The notes beneath the pieces were generated by a model. The model made no database searches and was not told where the DNA came from. It saw only the letters and a list, made by a program, of their open reading frames with translations. 64,000 nt of DNA from Nansenia antarctica (taxonomy: Eukaryota; Chordata; Actinopteri; Argentiniformes; Microstomatidae): positions 25,247,024-25,311,023 of the forward strand of contig OZ022353.1 in the NCBI GenBank assembly GCA_963989245.1, given 5' to 3'. Positions 19,309 through 31,296 of the stretch are shown in pieces (position 1 is the stretch's first letter; each line of letters begins with the position of its first letter). The translations under genes and the position numbers were made by a program.

Positions 19309-21219
19309 GTGTCGGTGTCAGGGTCAGACAGCTCTGATGAGGGCGAGCGGCAGGTAGAGGCTCACGAGCTCCCCGCCTTCGCCCCCCCATCACTCCACCA
19401 CGACTTCCAGGGCCTCCTGGAAGCTGCGGTGGGCGTGTTGGGGATTCCCCGTCCCGCCTCTCCTCCCCCAACGACTGCGTCCTTCTGGGAGAAGGACCTA
19501 TTCTACTGGAAGAGGGCGAAGCAACAGAGCCAGCCTTCTAACGCTGCCCTCCCGGGCTTGGACAAGTTCGTGGAGGACACGTGGGGAGAACCACTCACAT
19601 GCAGGGCGCCGGTGAAGGCGTTCCTGCCCTTTACCAGTGTGGAGGGGCTCTCAGAGGGGATAACCAACGGCTCCCCGCCGCTCGAACCAGCGCTGGCGGC
19701 CTACCTGGTACCGGGGTCCAGCGCCTGGACGGTACCCAAAAAACCGATGCTGCCCAACCAGCGTGACCGGTTCAACGCCACCCTGGTGGATAAGAGCTAC
19801 GCTCTCGGTGCGCAGGCAGCGGCGGCGGCGAACAACATCGCCATGTTTAACGCCGCCATTGCTAAAATTACTACTGACAGAACCGACGGTCTGTCTGCGG
19901 CGGAGGCGGAGCTTTTAAGCAAGCTCAGTGCCGTGACTATGCACCTGGCCCAGGGCGTCGCAGTTTGTGGGGGTCGCCTGATGGCCAACGCGGTGGTACA
20001 GCAGCGGCAGATGTGGCTATCCCTCACCACCATGACCGGGGCGGACAGGATGGCCCTACTGAACGCTCCGATAGAGGGAAAGGGTCTATTCGGTCCCGCC
20101 ATGGATACCATGACGAAGCGCCTGGCCGCGATGGAGGAGGCCAAGAAGCATCTGGCCAAACACCTTCCCCTCCAGCGACCCTCCACCTCCTCTTCTTCTT
20201 CCACCGTGGTGACGGCTAGGGGTCATACAGAAATTCAAAAAGATTCTGTCGACTGCACCACAACAGACGGCCCGGCCGCTCTCGTTGCGTTATGCAGAAT
20301 GGCTAGAAGGGGCAGGTGTTCTGTCGGGCTGGCTAGACAGGACAGTGAGGAGGGGATATGCACTACAGTTCATTCAGCCTCCTCCGCCCTTCAGGGGCGT
20401 GAGAGAGACTGTTTAATCCTGCCCGATAAAAACGTGTGCGCTCCAGGAGGAGATTACGAATCTCCTAACAAAGGGCGCAGTGACAATGGTTCCAAGGGAC
20501 CAGTGGGACATGGGGTGGTACTCCCCGTATTTCCTCCAAAGAAATTGGGAGGTATGAGACCCATACTAGATTTAAGGGTCCTCAACGAGAGAGTGGCGAA
20601 ACACCCCTTTCGTATGTTGACGACGAGGCGCCTCCTGTCTTGTATACAGAAGGGCGACTACGGAATCAGCATAGACCTGAAGGATATGTATTTTCATGTG
20701 CCAATCACAGAGAGGAAATTTCTACGTTTTGCCTTCCAAGGGAAGGTTTACGAGTACACGCGCCTGCCCTTCGGGTACGCGCTTGCTCCTCGGACCTTCT
20801 CCAAATGCGTACAGACAGCGCTCGAACCACTGAGGCAAAACGGGATACGCATCTTAGCATATCTCGACGACCTACTGGTCTTGGCCCAATGCCCAAATCG
20901 AGCCATTCGGGACGCAACCTCACTGGTGCAGCACCTCACTCAGTTGGGTTTAACTGTCAACTTGACAAAGAGTGCTCCGTGGCCGGCTCAACAGTTTTCC
21001 TATCTAGGCACTCAGTTGGATACTGTCAAGATGAGGGCCAGTTTATCAGCACCACGGAGAGCGACACTGACGTCAGCTCTCCGTGTGTGTCGAGTGACAA
21101 ATACAATCACCGCTCTATCAATGATGTCCTTACTAGGACTGATGTCTGCAGCCCATGTAGTGGTCCCCTTATGCCTATTACACATGCGCAGACTGCAGAG
21201 GTGGTTCGCACGACTGTGA
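19309..21219 (+). pseudogene. DIRS gag-RT region (frameshifted)
   Basis: The frame is open but is not one natural protein. Residues 1-~300 are gag-like. Between ~20220 and ~20536 the expected protein continues in a different frame (a WYSPYFL RT motif lies in that other frame at ~20514-20535). From ~20540 the RT palm returns with MRPILDLR, DLKDMYFHVP, FGYALAPRTF and the catalytic YLDDLLV. At least two indels are therefore needed to explain it. RT class: DIRS-like. Confidence 0.7.
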
Positions 21220-21228
21220 CTGGATCCA

Positions 21229-21636
21229 GTGAGACACCGTCGCAAGTTGATTGTAATACCGAGATCGGTCAAAACCGACCTGAGCTACTGGAGAGACCCA
21301 GTCGCCATGGGCAGACCGGCATCCCACTACCCAGTCTTCACGGACGCGTCGCTGACTGGGTGGGGAGGAGTATGTCAGGCAGGTTCGGTAGCAGGAAGAT
21401 GGGGACCGCTGGAGACGCGTCACATCACCCTGCTGGAACTCGAGGCGGTCAAGTTAACGCTACTTAATTTTGCCCCGGTGTTAAAGGATCTGGACGTGAT
21501 AGTCAGATCTGACAACAGGACAACAGTAGCATACATCAATCGACAAGGGGGAGTACGCTCAGCGTCACTTCATCGCCTAGCGAAGGAGCAGATCTGTTAT
21601 CACAGGGAGGCCCGAGGGACGACGACTGGAGGTTAG
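21229..21636 (+). pseudogene. DIRS RNase H fragment
   Basis: Reads VFTDASLTGWGG and LLELEAVKLTL, with a later SDNRTTVAYINRQGG. These are the D-E-D-type RNase H motifs that follow RT in DIRS elements. The frame ends at 21636, and homology continues in another frame. Confidence 0.7.
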
Positions 21637-21647
21637 CACCCTCCATT

Positions 21648-21983
21648 TTGTCTCTGATTTGGGCACGGTTCGGGCAAGCTGAAGTGGATCTGTTTGCGTC
21701 ACGAACGAATGCGCAGTGTCGCCTTTGGTTCTCCCTGCGCAAACAGGACAACCCGCCATTGGTAGTCGATGCATTCGCACACCACCCGTGGCCGAGGGTC
21801 CTGTTATACGCGTTCCCACCCCTGATATCTAGCCTCCCACTGTTGGCACGAGTGAGATCAGAGAGGCTAGAGTTAATTCTTGTAGCCCCAGACCGCCCCG
21901 GAGCCCCGTGGTTTCCGGAACTGATGGAGATGTTGGTAGAGGGCCCATGGCCCATACCTCATCGACAAGATGCACTCTCTTAA
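21648..21983 (+). pseudogene. DIRS post-RNase H region
   Basis: Encodes LFASRTNAQC and later LILVAPDRPGAPWFPELMEM, the conserved segment between RNase H and the recombinase in DIRS polyproteins. It is part of the same decayed element. Confidence 0.6.
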
Positions 21984-23021
21984 GCCAGAGGCTTGGTGAG
22001 GAAGCCACCTGTGATGGGGGGCCCCCTCATGGCCTGGTTACTGAGAGGGACTTGTTAAAACGCAGGGGTCTGACAGACGCGGTCATTCAGACCATTCAAA
22101 GTGCGCGCGCGCAATCCACTGCAAAGGGATATGCGGCACGCTGGCGAGTGTTTACACAGTGGTGTGAGGGACAGGACGTTGACCCAGTCTGCTGTCGGGT
22201 CAAAACATTCTTGTGCTTCTTACAGTCGGTGTTTGACAAGGGATTGGCGCGGGAACTATTAAAGTTTACGCGGCTGCCATCTCAGCTTGCCATGAGGGTT
22301 TTGCGACAACGACACTGTTCAGTCATTCGCTGGTTAAGCGTTTTTTGACTGGAGTGTATAGGCTTAGACGCCCTCCTCGGACACTAATGCCAGAATGGGA
22401 CCTGTCGATTGTGCTAGAGGCTCTGTGCGTGCCCCCATCGAACCCATTGCCACTGTGTCGTTACGTTTATTGTCTCTTAAGACGAGTCTACTCCTCGCCT
22501 TGACTACGGCTAAGCGAGTGAGTGATTTATGTGCTCTCTCGATCTGGTGACGAAACAAAAGCTGTATTACGCCCTAACCCGGCTTTTATCCCTAAGGTTC
22601 ATCGTGGGTTTAGAGTTCAGAGCTGTGAACTGAGCGCCTTTTTTCCTCCTCCTCACAACGGAGAGAGGGAGAGGCGTTTACATTGTCTATGTCCGGTGCG
22701 CGCTTTGGCACAATATGTGAAGCGCACAGCAGGACTGAGATCTTCTCCCCAGCTTCTGATCTGCTACGGCGGACAGAAAGCCGGGGCACCACTTTCGAAG
22801 CAGCGGCATACGAATCAAAGGGGCAGCCCGTGCCGACTGGCATTCGAGCTCATTCCACCAGGGGCATGGCCACATCAGTGGCCATTCTCAGGGGAGTGGG
22901 AGTGGAGGAGATATGTGAGGCAGCGTCTTGGTCGTCGCCATCGCTTTTTGTACGATATTACTTGAAGGATATTTCTTCCTCATCCTTTGCTCATTCTGTC
23001 CTCAGTTTTGCTGATGACTGA
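21950..23021 (+). pseudogene. DIRS tyrosine recombinase (broken across frames)
   Basis: N-terminal core-binding part: 21908-22348 (ARAQSTAKGYAARWRVF). The catalytic part is split among 22522-22965 and 22683-23021. Visible residues are the first Arg in a TAKRVSDLCAL context (~22510), an HSTRG box (~22855) for HxxR, and a Tyr in FVRYYL (~22955) as the nucleophile. Several frameshifts make it non-functional. It would have integrated the circular DIRS intermediate. Confidence 0.65.
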
Positions 23022-23264
23022 TGTAGTGAAGAAGGCACTTGGATTACCCTGGTCATGGGGAATTCTATTCAAGTGCTGTCAAGAATAAATACGGATGTGC
23101 CTGGGGAGGGGACCCTCCTCCAGGACGTGATCCGTTAGATTAGTGGTCACCAACCCGTCGATCGCGATCGACTGGTCGATCTTTCAGACTTTCCCTGTAG
23201 ATCTTTGACTGACTTTCCCTGTCCCAAAAAATCAGACGCGGATTTCCGTCGGATTTCCGCGTCC

Positions 23265-23368
<104 letters not shown>

Positions 23369-23445
23369 GCAAATGCTGCATGAAAGTGACCAATCAGATA
23401 AGAGAATAGTACTGCCACGTGACTCGCAAAAAAACGTGACTACGC

Positions 23446-25577
23446 GTGACTGACTCGCAAAAAACAATCGACACAGTTGGTGAAATAGCTAGCATGGCGG
23501 AAGCTCCACGGAAGAAACCCAAAATATATAATTTCAATCCAGAATGGGAAGAAGAATTTCTCTTTACCGTGGTGAAAGACAAGTGTGTATGTATGCTGTG
23601 CAACCAACCACAAGCACTGGCTAAAAGAGGAAATCTGGAGCGGCACCACAACACCAACCACCAGAAATTCAAAGACAGCTACCCGCCAAAGAGCACTATC
23701 CATGCAAGGAAAGTTAACGAGCTGAAATCAGGGTTGAAGGTCCAGCAATCCCTTTTCACCAAACCTGCTAATCAAAATAAGGCTGCTAGTGAAGCGTCGT
23801 TTCGGATAAGTTACCTTTTGGCTAAACACAAGAAGCCCTTTACAGATGGAGAATTTGTCAAGGAAGCAATAGCCATTACCGCGGAGACTGTTTTCAGTGA
23901 CTTCAAAAACAAAGAAGAAATCAAAACCGCACTACGTGGTGTACCTCTGGGCCCTGCAACAGTGACAAGGAGGGTCGAGTCACTGTCAGAGGACGTGGAC
24001 AGACAAGTGTTAACGGATTTGGCACACTGTGAATATTTCTCATTACAGTTCGATGAATCCGTGGATGTAATGGACACAGCTCAGCTTGTTGCATTTGTCA
24101 AAATGGTTTTCCAGGATTCTACAACAAAGGAGGATTTCCTCACTCTTTTGCACTTAAAGGAGAAAACAAGGGGTGTGGATATTTACAATGAGTTCAAAAA
24201 ATATGTCGGTGAAAATGACATACCCATTCAGAAACTAGTGGCGATTACTACTGACGGGGCCCCAGCAATGCTCGGTGCGCGCAATGGATTTATTGGACTG
24301 TGTCGTAATGACCCTGATTTTCCCTCCTTCGTCAATTATCACTGTGTGATCCATCAGCAGGCCTTGGCTGGTAAGGTGTTGGACTTTTCCCATGTAATGA
24401 CACTGGTGGTGAAACTAGTCAACTCGATTCGAGCGAAAGCGCTTCAGCACCGCTTATTCAAAGCGTTATTGGACGAGCTCGACGCTGCTTACGGAGACCT
24501 GCTTCTCCATGCTGATGTGCGGTGGTTGAGTCGCGGCAAAGTGCTGCAGCGATTTGTCGACTTGCTGCCCGAGATCAAGACGTTCCTGTCGACAAGGCAA
24601 GTGGTAGTAAATATTTTCATAGGCAAAGGACTTAAATTGGTGTGGAAAGTCAGATCTTTACGTTTTCTTTTTACTGTTTTCCCCTGCTTTTATATTCATT
24701 CTATGCATGTATATGTTTTTATATATGTTTGTATTCACGTAATGTTCTTATTCCTGTTGTAAAGCACTTTGAGCTGCATTTCTTGTATGAAAGGTGCTAT
24801 ATAAATAAAGCTTTACTTACTTACTTACTTACAAGGAACGAGGAGCACAAGGAACTGTCAGACGATGCGTGGCTACTGGACCTGGGGTTCCTGACAGACA
24901 TAACCGCAAAACTGAACGCACTCAACTACGAGCTGCAGGGAAAAGACCGACACCTCCCCCACATGATAAGCGCAGTAAATGGGTTCAAGGCCAAGCTCGG
25001 TGTTTGGACCACACACCTAAAGAATGGGAGGCTGACACACTTTCCCAACCTGGAGAAAATGGCACAGGCCTTGGAAGACAATGATGCTTTTCACCCTGAG
25101 CAGTACTGTGCTCCCCTGGACAAACTGGCAACAGAGTTCAATCGGCGTTTTGGCGAGTTAGATGTCATGGGAGATATTGCTGCATTTGTCTCAAACCCAT
25201 TTGTGCCCATTGATATAGAGCAGGTAGCAGCCAAATTCCAGCAAGTATTTACTTTGCCAAGTGGAGTTGACATGGAGATGGTGGATTTACAAAATGACAT
25301 AGAGCTGAAAGCCAGGTCAAGGGACAGTGACTTTTGGGGACTTGTCAGCAGAGAGAAGTTTCCTCTTCTCACTGCATGTGCACTAAGAGTGAGTGCCTAC
25401 TTTGGATCCACATATCTCTGTGAAATGTCATTTTCACAGATGAAAATAATCAAATCGAAGTACAGGAGCCGCCTTACTGACAGACACCTCACAGACTGTC
25501 TCAGACTGGCAGTCAGTAGCTATGAGCCAAACTTCAAAGCACTTGTAGACAGTATCCAGTCACAACCATCACACTGA
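23446..25577 (+). pseudogene. hAT transposase (GTF2IRD2/EPM2AIP1-like group), split by a LINE insertion
   Basis: The first part (23446-24597) has a BED-like zinc finger (CMLCNQ...ERHHNTNH), then RNase H-fold residues (FDESVDV; TTDGAPAMLG) and a VRWLSRGK motif. The second part (24837-25577) ends with the hAT C-terminal dimerisation region (LTACALRVSAYFGSTYLCE). A natural start is probably the ATG at 23494 (MAEAPRKK). A 233-bp insertion with an ACAAGG duplication at 24592-24597/24831-24836 breaks the frame. Skipping 239 bases brings the second part back into exact register, so no other lesion is needed. Similarity to GTF2IRD2/EPM2AIP1-type proteins is from memory of the family. Confidence 0.85.
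24598..24830 (+). mobile_element. Short LINE/SINE tail inserted in the hAT transposase
   Basis: Flanked by ACAAGG on both sides. It ends ...GCACTTTGAGCTGCATTTC...GCTATATAAATAAAG followed by (ACTT)n, a 3' tail shared by several fish retroposons. There is no coding potential of its own. Confidence 0.75.
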
Positions 25578-25602
25578 CTTGAGTGAGTAACATGACTGTT
25601 TC

Positions 25603-25875
25603 GATGTGAAAAGTAATGCTGCATAAGATGACTGCACTTAGCACTGACTGAGACACAAGTACACATTACAGTTCTACTTTATAAAATGCTATAATTGTAA
25701 ATATGTTTGTCAATGTTAATATGAGAAAGTACACATTAGTTTTACTTTTGTTTTGATGTGAAAAGTGATGCTGCATAAGATGACTGCACTTAGCATTGAC
25801 TGAGAAAGTACACATTACAGTTCTACTTTATAAAATGCTAATTGTAAATATGTTTGTCAATGTTAATAAGTAAGA
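25603..25875. repeat. Direct duplication of ~130 bp
   Basis: GATGTGAAAAGT(A/G)ATGCTGCATAAG... occurs at 25603 and again at 25753, each copy continuing to GTTTGTCAATGTTAATA. The duplication lies in the 3' untranslated part of the hAT. Confidence 0.8.
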
Positions 25876-25910
25876 ATAATAATTAAGTCAGTCAAGTGTC
25901 AAAATGTCAA

Positions 25911-26259
25911 TGTGGGGAACATGGCGCGTTCCGACCTGCAGAGGGAGCTACAGGACGGTTGGTGAAGGGATGCCAATTGGGTCCTCATCAACGTGCCCTC
26001 TTAATGTGTTGCTTTGTTCTCCCTCGGTAGGACGCAGTGAGCGGAGAACGGAGGAATCGAGGAGAAGCAGCGGAGAGTCGGTTGTAGAGAGACGTCGGAG
26101 AGCGCTGCAGGAGAGCCGCGACCGGAAGGGTCGGGCAAGACGTTCTCCCCTGAGCGAGGCTCAGCCAAACCGGACTCCAAACCAGCTGCACAAATAAAAC
26201 CCGTTCCTTAAACCGCAGAATCATATTGTCTGTCTCCCTCTGTGCCCGAACCTGTTACA
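25911..26259 (+). mobile_element. Solo LTR (gypsy-type) in the hAT 3' part
   Basis: Begins TGTGGGGAACATGGCGCGTT and ends CCTGTTACA (TG...CA), with GTCAA duplicated at 25906-25910 and 26260-26264. AATAAA is at 26195-26200. Its start is closely similar to the LTR at 63245. Confidence 0.85.
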
Positions 26260-26541
26260 GTCAAGAATGTCAATTTGTTAACGTTTCAGTTATGTACAAT
26301 TCTTAAAGCAAGACAGCTGCCTGATATGCTTGATACAGTCTTTTTTTTTTTGTTGCATCAATTTTAATGTTGGACCAAAGCATTGCATGTAATTAAAATA
26401 CAGGCAAATAAAAGGCATTAAGTTTGAAGTTCAATCTTGTCTGTCTTTTTCTCTCAACGCTTCAATAGGTAGATCTTGCCTTCACCAAGGCTGAGGTCAG
26501 GGATCTTGGGCTTAAAAAGGTTGGTGACCACTGCGTTAGAT

Positions 26542-26757
26542 CAACAGCCCTACGTGCTCACGTAAGGGCTAGGCGAGGTGCACAATAGTCTGTTAAGGGT
26601 GGGGAAGAAAGTGCAAGAGGGGGAAGAAGGGGGAATAAGAAAAGAGAGGAAAAAGAGAGGAAAAAGGGAGAAAAAGAGGGAAAAGAAAAGGAAGAGAGAG
26701 AAATTGAGGCTTCTCTTCCATTATCTACATGTTTAATAGTCTCAATGTATTATACAC
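26542..26757. other. DIRS 3' remainder and purine-rich tract
   Basis: The first ~60 bases continue the DIRS 3' end after the hAT. 26600-26710 is an A/G-only tract (GGGAAGAAGG, GGAAAAAGAG variants). There is no gene. Confidence 0.5.
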
Positions 26758-27071
26758 AATTAATGCACAATAAAAAATTTCGCCTTTGCCATTTTTGTAC
26801 GGGGGGAAGAATGGATCCGAAAGTCACCGGTTCAAATTGTGCAATATGACAACCCTAGTCGACTATCTGTACAGTATAGTACAGTGGATTGTGTACATAG
26901 CCTTTATTTATGTAAACCAGCTCCTTCCCTTCTTGTGAAGTTTTTCTAAAAGTGTTTTTTTTCCCTTTCCTAACACCAGGGGAGCCACCCCTCCTAAATT
27001 TCGTTGTTTGGTACCTGTACTGTAGCAATGACAATAAAGTCCAATAAAGTCCATTCATTCATTCATTCATT
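26758..27071 (+). mobile_element. LINE 3' tail (L2-like) with (ATTC)n
   Basis: Contains CCTAACACCAGGGGAGCCAC and GTACTGTAGCAATGACAATA followed by an ATTC microsatellite, the 3' end of a LINE. The same tail recurs at 34592-34733 (plus) and 37537 (minus), so one family was active in the region. Confidence 0.7.
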
Positions 27072-27473
27072 CAAATCCCGCCAGAAACAAGAAAAACAAA
27101 AAGTGTCTCCAAAAGTGTTGTTTTGTGTAAATTCAAGATCCTGTGAGCCAAAATCTTGTTTTTTGTTAGTTATAAAACTATCAGACCTGTTTCTTTCTCT
27201 TGTGGACTCTAGCTATTAGCAATGTGTCTGATTGATGTCATAAATGTCAGATAAAATATTTAAATGTGAAAGATTTTTATTTATTTAAATAATCACAAAA
27301 AACAAATAAATAACAAAAAACTAATAAATAACTATTTACAGAGAAGTGATACGATTTATATATGAAATATAACTTTTAATTAAATATTAACAAATAAACA
27401 CACATTCACACACAAATAAACAAGTTAACCTGAGGTACTATTTACTACTAACTATTTACAGAGAAGAAAAGAG
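27072..27473. other. AT-rich sequence, no gene seen
   Basis: A/T-rich with several AATAAA-like and TTATTTATT words. It could include the 3' UTR of the adjacent minus-strand gene, but nothing specific is supported. Confidence 0.4.
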
Positions 27474-28603
27474 CTACCCTTCCATCTTATTCTCTCTCAT
27501 CTGCTCGATCCACTGGTCCTTCGTCAGAGACTCAGTCATAGGACAATATGGGTGTCCCTTATAATGGCTGTGGCCAGTCAATGCCTTGGACTGCCCACAC
27601 TTCTTGCAGAAGTTAGGCTTTCCACTCCGTTTGCGGACGTTCGGGGCAGCCAGATGAGGGGCAGGTGGAGCAAACAGGGTTTGGAGAATGACAGGAGGAG
27701 GGAGAGCAAACACAAGGGGGGAAGGGGTGGGGTTGGTGGTTGGAGGGAAAGTAAAAAGTGGACTGGTGAATGGTGGGTTTATATTCCCAAACACCTGGGG
27801 CATAATTCTAGTGTGGTGAGGAAACAGCTGCCTTTGGGCTGCCAGCCTGGGTCTCACTGTGGGTGCGGGTGGTGCTGCAGTGGCTGTAGCTGTGGCCTTC
27901 CTCTTTCTATGAGCCTTCCCTGCTGTGCTCTGTGGCAGGTGGTAGGAGTGTTGAACTCCAGGCAGTTGAGGGGCAACGGCAAGGCGAACCTTGCCTGGAG
28001 GAAGGGACTCAGCAGCCACAGAAAGGCGAGGAGGCAGATCAATGCCCTGCTGCAGCAAGGATAAATCCTGCCTGGCCACCCTCTTGTTGTGCCACTGGAT
28101 GAGGGGGGTCTGGTTGACATGCACCAGCTGCAACGTGGTGTCTTGTAAGAGGGTCCCGTTGGCCAGAATCAGTTGCCGAATAATGTTATAGTCACGCAAG
28201 ATGAGAGTCCATCTTGTCAGGGTCACACCGTCCTTCTTTTTTGGTGACCTGTGAATCTAGCAGAGCCTGACAAAGATGGACTCTATCAGTCGGCAGCAGT
28301 CTGGCCACTGCGCAGGAGAGCCGCTTGAAGAAACCACACAGTGTCTTGTGCTCTCCACCTCAGGGGTGAACTCCGCCTTCTTTTTGGGGGACCTGAACCT
28401 CCCCGTCTTCAGCCTGTCCTGGTGCCGGGCAAAAAATACTACCCGCCTCTTGTCGTATTCCGGCAGGGCCTGCCACAAGCCGAGGATGGTGCTGACAGCC
28501 TGGTTACTGAGGACTAGGCTGGTCTGGGTCCTCAGGCCCACCAGATACTGTGCCATGCTGTCCACGTGGTCCATTCCCCCCACGTTGTTCTCATCCACTG
28601 CCT
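27474..28603 (-). pseudogene. C-terminal exon with one internal amber codon
   Basis: Starts after TTTTTCAG at 28603 with AVDENNVGG and includes VVFFARHQDRLKTGRF and SPAQWPDCCRLIE. A TAG at 28259-28257 interrupts a frame that otherwise continues without change through SPKKKDGVTLTRWTLIL to a Cys/His-rich end (FCKKCGQSKALTGHSHYKG...YCPMTE). The amber codon is the only lesion in this exon. Confidence 0.65.
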
Positions 28604-28714
28604 GAAAAATAATACCAATAACATGAGTTAGACACACATAGGAGATTAACAGAAACATTTTTGGAGAACAGTGTTACAGGGAGAAAGAGAATGAGAAAAA
28701 AAAAAGTAGAATTA

Positions 28715-30315
28715 CTTACCAACTGCTCTGCAGGCAACTGTGGGGTGGGGGTGGTGAGAGCAGAGGACTGGGTATGTGGTGGAGCATGCTGGAGACCACT
28801 GGTGGAGTCTTGGGCAGCTGATGGAGGTGGAGGTGGAGCAGGGGACCAGGCACCACATTCAGAGAGCAGGGAGTTGGAACCTCGTGCACATCGGTACTTA
28901 GTAAGCACGATGCCCCCCTTAGTTGTGGTTCCCTTCTCTGTGTAGAGAGGCACGCCTGGCAGGCCTCTTCTGGACTCTCCAGATGTGTTCCATTCGCACC
29001 CGGTCAAGCAGAGGAACACCAAGAAGGTCCCTCCCTTTGTCTCCCATCAGCTCCTGCAGCAGGTGGTCCAACATACGGATGGTGGCCTCCTGGTGGAAGT
29101 GTGGGGAAACACATACAAAACAATCACAAATCCAACTTATTTACTACAGAAAAGAGCTATACGAATTATAAACAGAGCTGCCTATCAAGAACCAACTAAC
29201 AAATTATTCATAAACACCTATGATCTCAAATGTAAAGAATTGGTGGACTTCAAAATGGCACAAGTAATGTATAAAGTAAAAAATAAGATGCTTCCAGACT
29301 GTATCCAGAGACTATTTCAAGTTAGACAGAGTAATTATGAACTCAGAGGAATATGTATGTTTATGAAAACAAAGATTAGAACAAATGAAAAACAAAGATG
29401 TATAACAGTTAAAGGAGTTAATTTATGGAATACTTTTGAAAAGGAAATGAAAATGTGTAGTACATTAAAAGGATTTAAAAAATAATTTAAAAACAAGATG
29501 ATTAACAAGTATAAAACAGAGGTTTAAATATAGTTTTTGTTTGGTATTTTTTTTGAACTTTTTGTTGACATGCGTAAGTGACATTTTTGTTTATAAAAGT
29601 TTCAATGTTTTGATTATGCATTCATGCGGGGACATGCATACATGTAACAAGGGTAGGTGCAATAAGCCACGGCTTCAGCCTACACCTTTTTGGTCCTGAT
29701 GTTTTAAATTGTGACTATGCACATTTTCTTATATCTGTATTGTGAATTGTATAGGGGACCAAAATAAACATTCTCAATCTCAATCTCAATCTCCTCCCCA
29801 CGGGTCCTCCGCCTGCAGTACAGGCCCAGGTCAGCCTTGGTGATTTGCCTGTCTACTATAGCGTCTGTGATAGTTGGCAGACCCTCCTGCCGCAGCTGCT
29901 CCCTCTTGGCCCGACGCAACAGAGCCACATCCGTGGGGTCCCACTCGAAGATGCAGACAGACAGACGGGACATGAAGATGGGGTAAAGGGGGTGGGCATC
30001 GGTTGTGCAACCGTTTGCCAAGCGCCGCATAAAATGGAAAATGTCCAGCCGGACGACGAGGTCTGGCCATCCGCTGAACCTGGCCTTCAATTTGGACTCT
30101 CCTGTGTCGACACAGCAGCCACAGTCCACATAAAGAAGGTGTGGAGGAGCCACACCCGCCTGGCTGTAGCGCTGGATGAGGCCTGCCACCATCAGGTCCA
30201 GCCCAGGTCCCTCCTGGTTAGTCAGGACACTGATCAGGACCTCTCCCACCTCATTGCTCACTGAGGACATCCACAACGCGGTCCCCTTCGCTGTTCCAGC
30301 CAGCTTCCTGGTGAT
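28715..30315 (-). pseudogene. RNase H-like exon, split by a LINE
   Basis: From the acceptor CATTTCAG at 30315: ITRKLAGTAKGTALW, then YVDCGCC, RLDIFHFMRRLANGCTTDAHPL, EWDPTDVALLR and CRRRTRGEE. The Asp residues in VDCGCC and RLDIFHF look like DDE-type catalytic positions. The exon is cut at 29796/29091 by a LINE (CTCCT duplicated) and resumes EATIRMLDHLL. A deletion at ~28950 shifts frame. KYRCARGSNS is followed by another deletion. It ends at donor GTTG|GTAAGT. Confidence 0.6.
29092..29790 (+). mobile_element. 5'-truncated LINE (ORF2 C-terminus)
   Basis: Plus-strand frame to 29485 reading WGNTYKTITNPTYLLQKRAI..., a C-terminal LINE ORF2 segment. The tail ends in AATAAACATT and (TCTCAA)n. CTCCT flanks both sides (29087-29091, 29791-29795). 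Confidence 0.75.
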
Positions 30316-30438
30316 CTGAAATGACACATAATAAACACCATCATGAGAATACACATCAGTAGTGAAGAAGGCTTTGAAATGTTCTGCTTTGGTATTAACA
30401 ATTAACATAACATAAATGTTAACATTTGTAATATTTAC

Positions 30439-30737
30439 CTTCTTTGTGGAGTCCATTTTTAAAATGGTCCCGTAGGTGGAGGTGATCCTCGCCTTTATGT
30501 GGTCTATTCTGTCCATCATGTCTCTGCCATACAAAGTGAGCAGCCACCTGTGGGAGGGGATGGCCACAGACTCTGGGGGCTGTGGAAACACCACAGGGAA
30601 GAGGCTGGGACGGTCGACAAAGTCGCTGCAGCCACTCCTCGCTGTGATTCTCCCTCACCTGTTTTACCAGGCGAGCGGAGCTGTTGCCGAGCGTCCTCTC
30701 CCGCAACATACGTATGACCCTTATGTCACATGCATAC
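30439..30737 (-). pseudogene. Exon after the zinc-ribbon exon (frameshifted)
   Basis: Begins YACDIRVIRMLRERTLGNS and ends KMDSTKK before donor GAAG|GTAAAT. Homology shifts frame near 30637, after EEWLQR, indicating a small deletion. Confidence 0.6.
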
Positions 30738-30877
30738 CTTTGTGACAAAAAGACAAGACTTGTATCAAATTCTCTTCCATGTAATAAGTTACATTACACA
30801 TGTTTTATCATCGGAATACAATTATTGATAAAAGTCATATAGAATTACTACATTGGCCTATGTCATTAAGAACTCAC

Positions 30878-31296
30878 TTGCGCGTCAGGATGACGCGGAA
30901 CTCCCCACGGAGAGGCAGGCTGAGCTGGTCCAGGATGGTCCTACTGGTTGACAGGTGAGTGGTTTTGCAACCTGGGGAGTTGCACCGAAGGGTCTCTGTG
31001 ACCAGTAGGTAGTACCTATCAACGTCCAGGACCTGCCTTGCCCCTTTGTGGATTCCATACCCTGTCAGCTGCCTCAAGCAGACTGGGCAGCACAGCCTGA
31101 CCTTCCACAAATGATAGGGCATCCACACCAGGAGCCTGTGCGTGAAAAAGCACTCTGGTGTAGGGGCCTGATTATACACAAGTGCTGGCACTGGTGGCTC
31201 GTACCACAGCTTCAGGTCCTGGCGCAGCCTCTGATTGTGCCACAGAGTGGAGGCAATCCATCTCTGGTCCTGCTGGGGAATGGTCTTCTTCATCCC
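30878..31296 (-). pseudogene. Cys-rich exon of the transposase-like gene
   Basis: Encodes ...QDQRWIASTLW, LKLWYEPPVPAL and WKVRLCCPVC...LRCNSPGC, two CxxC-type pairs suggesting a zinc ribbon, ending ILTR with donor AA|GTGAGT. This is the part I associate with DUF6729. Its 5' limit is obscured by the LINE. Confidence 0.6.

Noticed and set aside
19309..21219. Intact DIRS gag-RT fusion protein
   Set aside because: The RT N-terminal motif lies in another frame, so the open frame crosses at least two indels.
27552..28064. 170-codon plus-strand frame
   Set aside because: Antisense of the Pro-rich C-terminal exon of the transposase-like gene.
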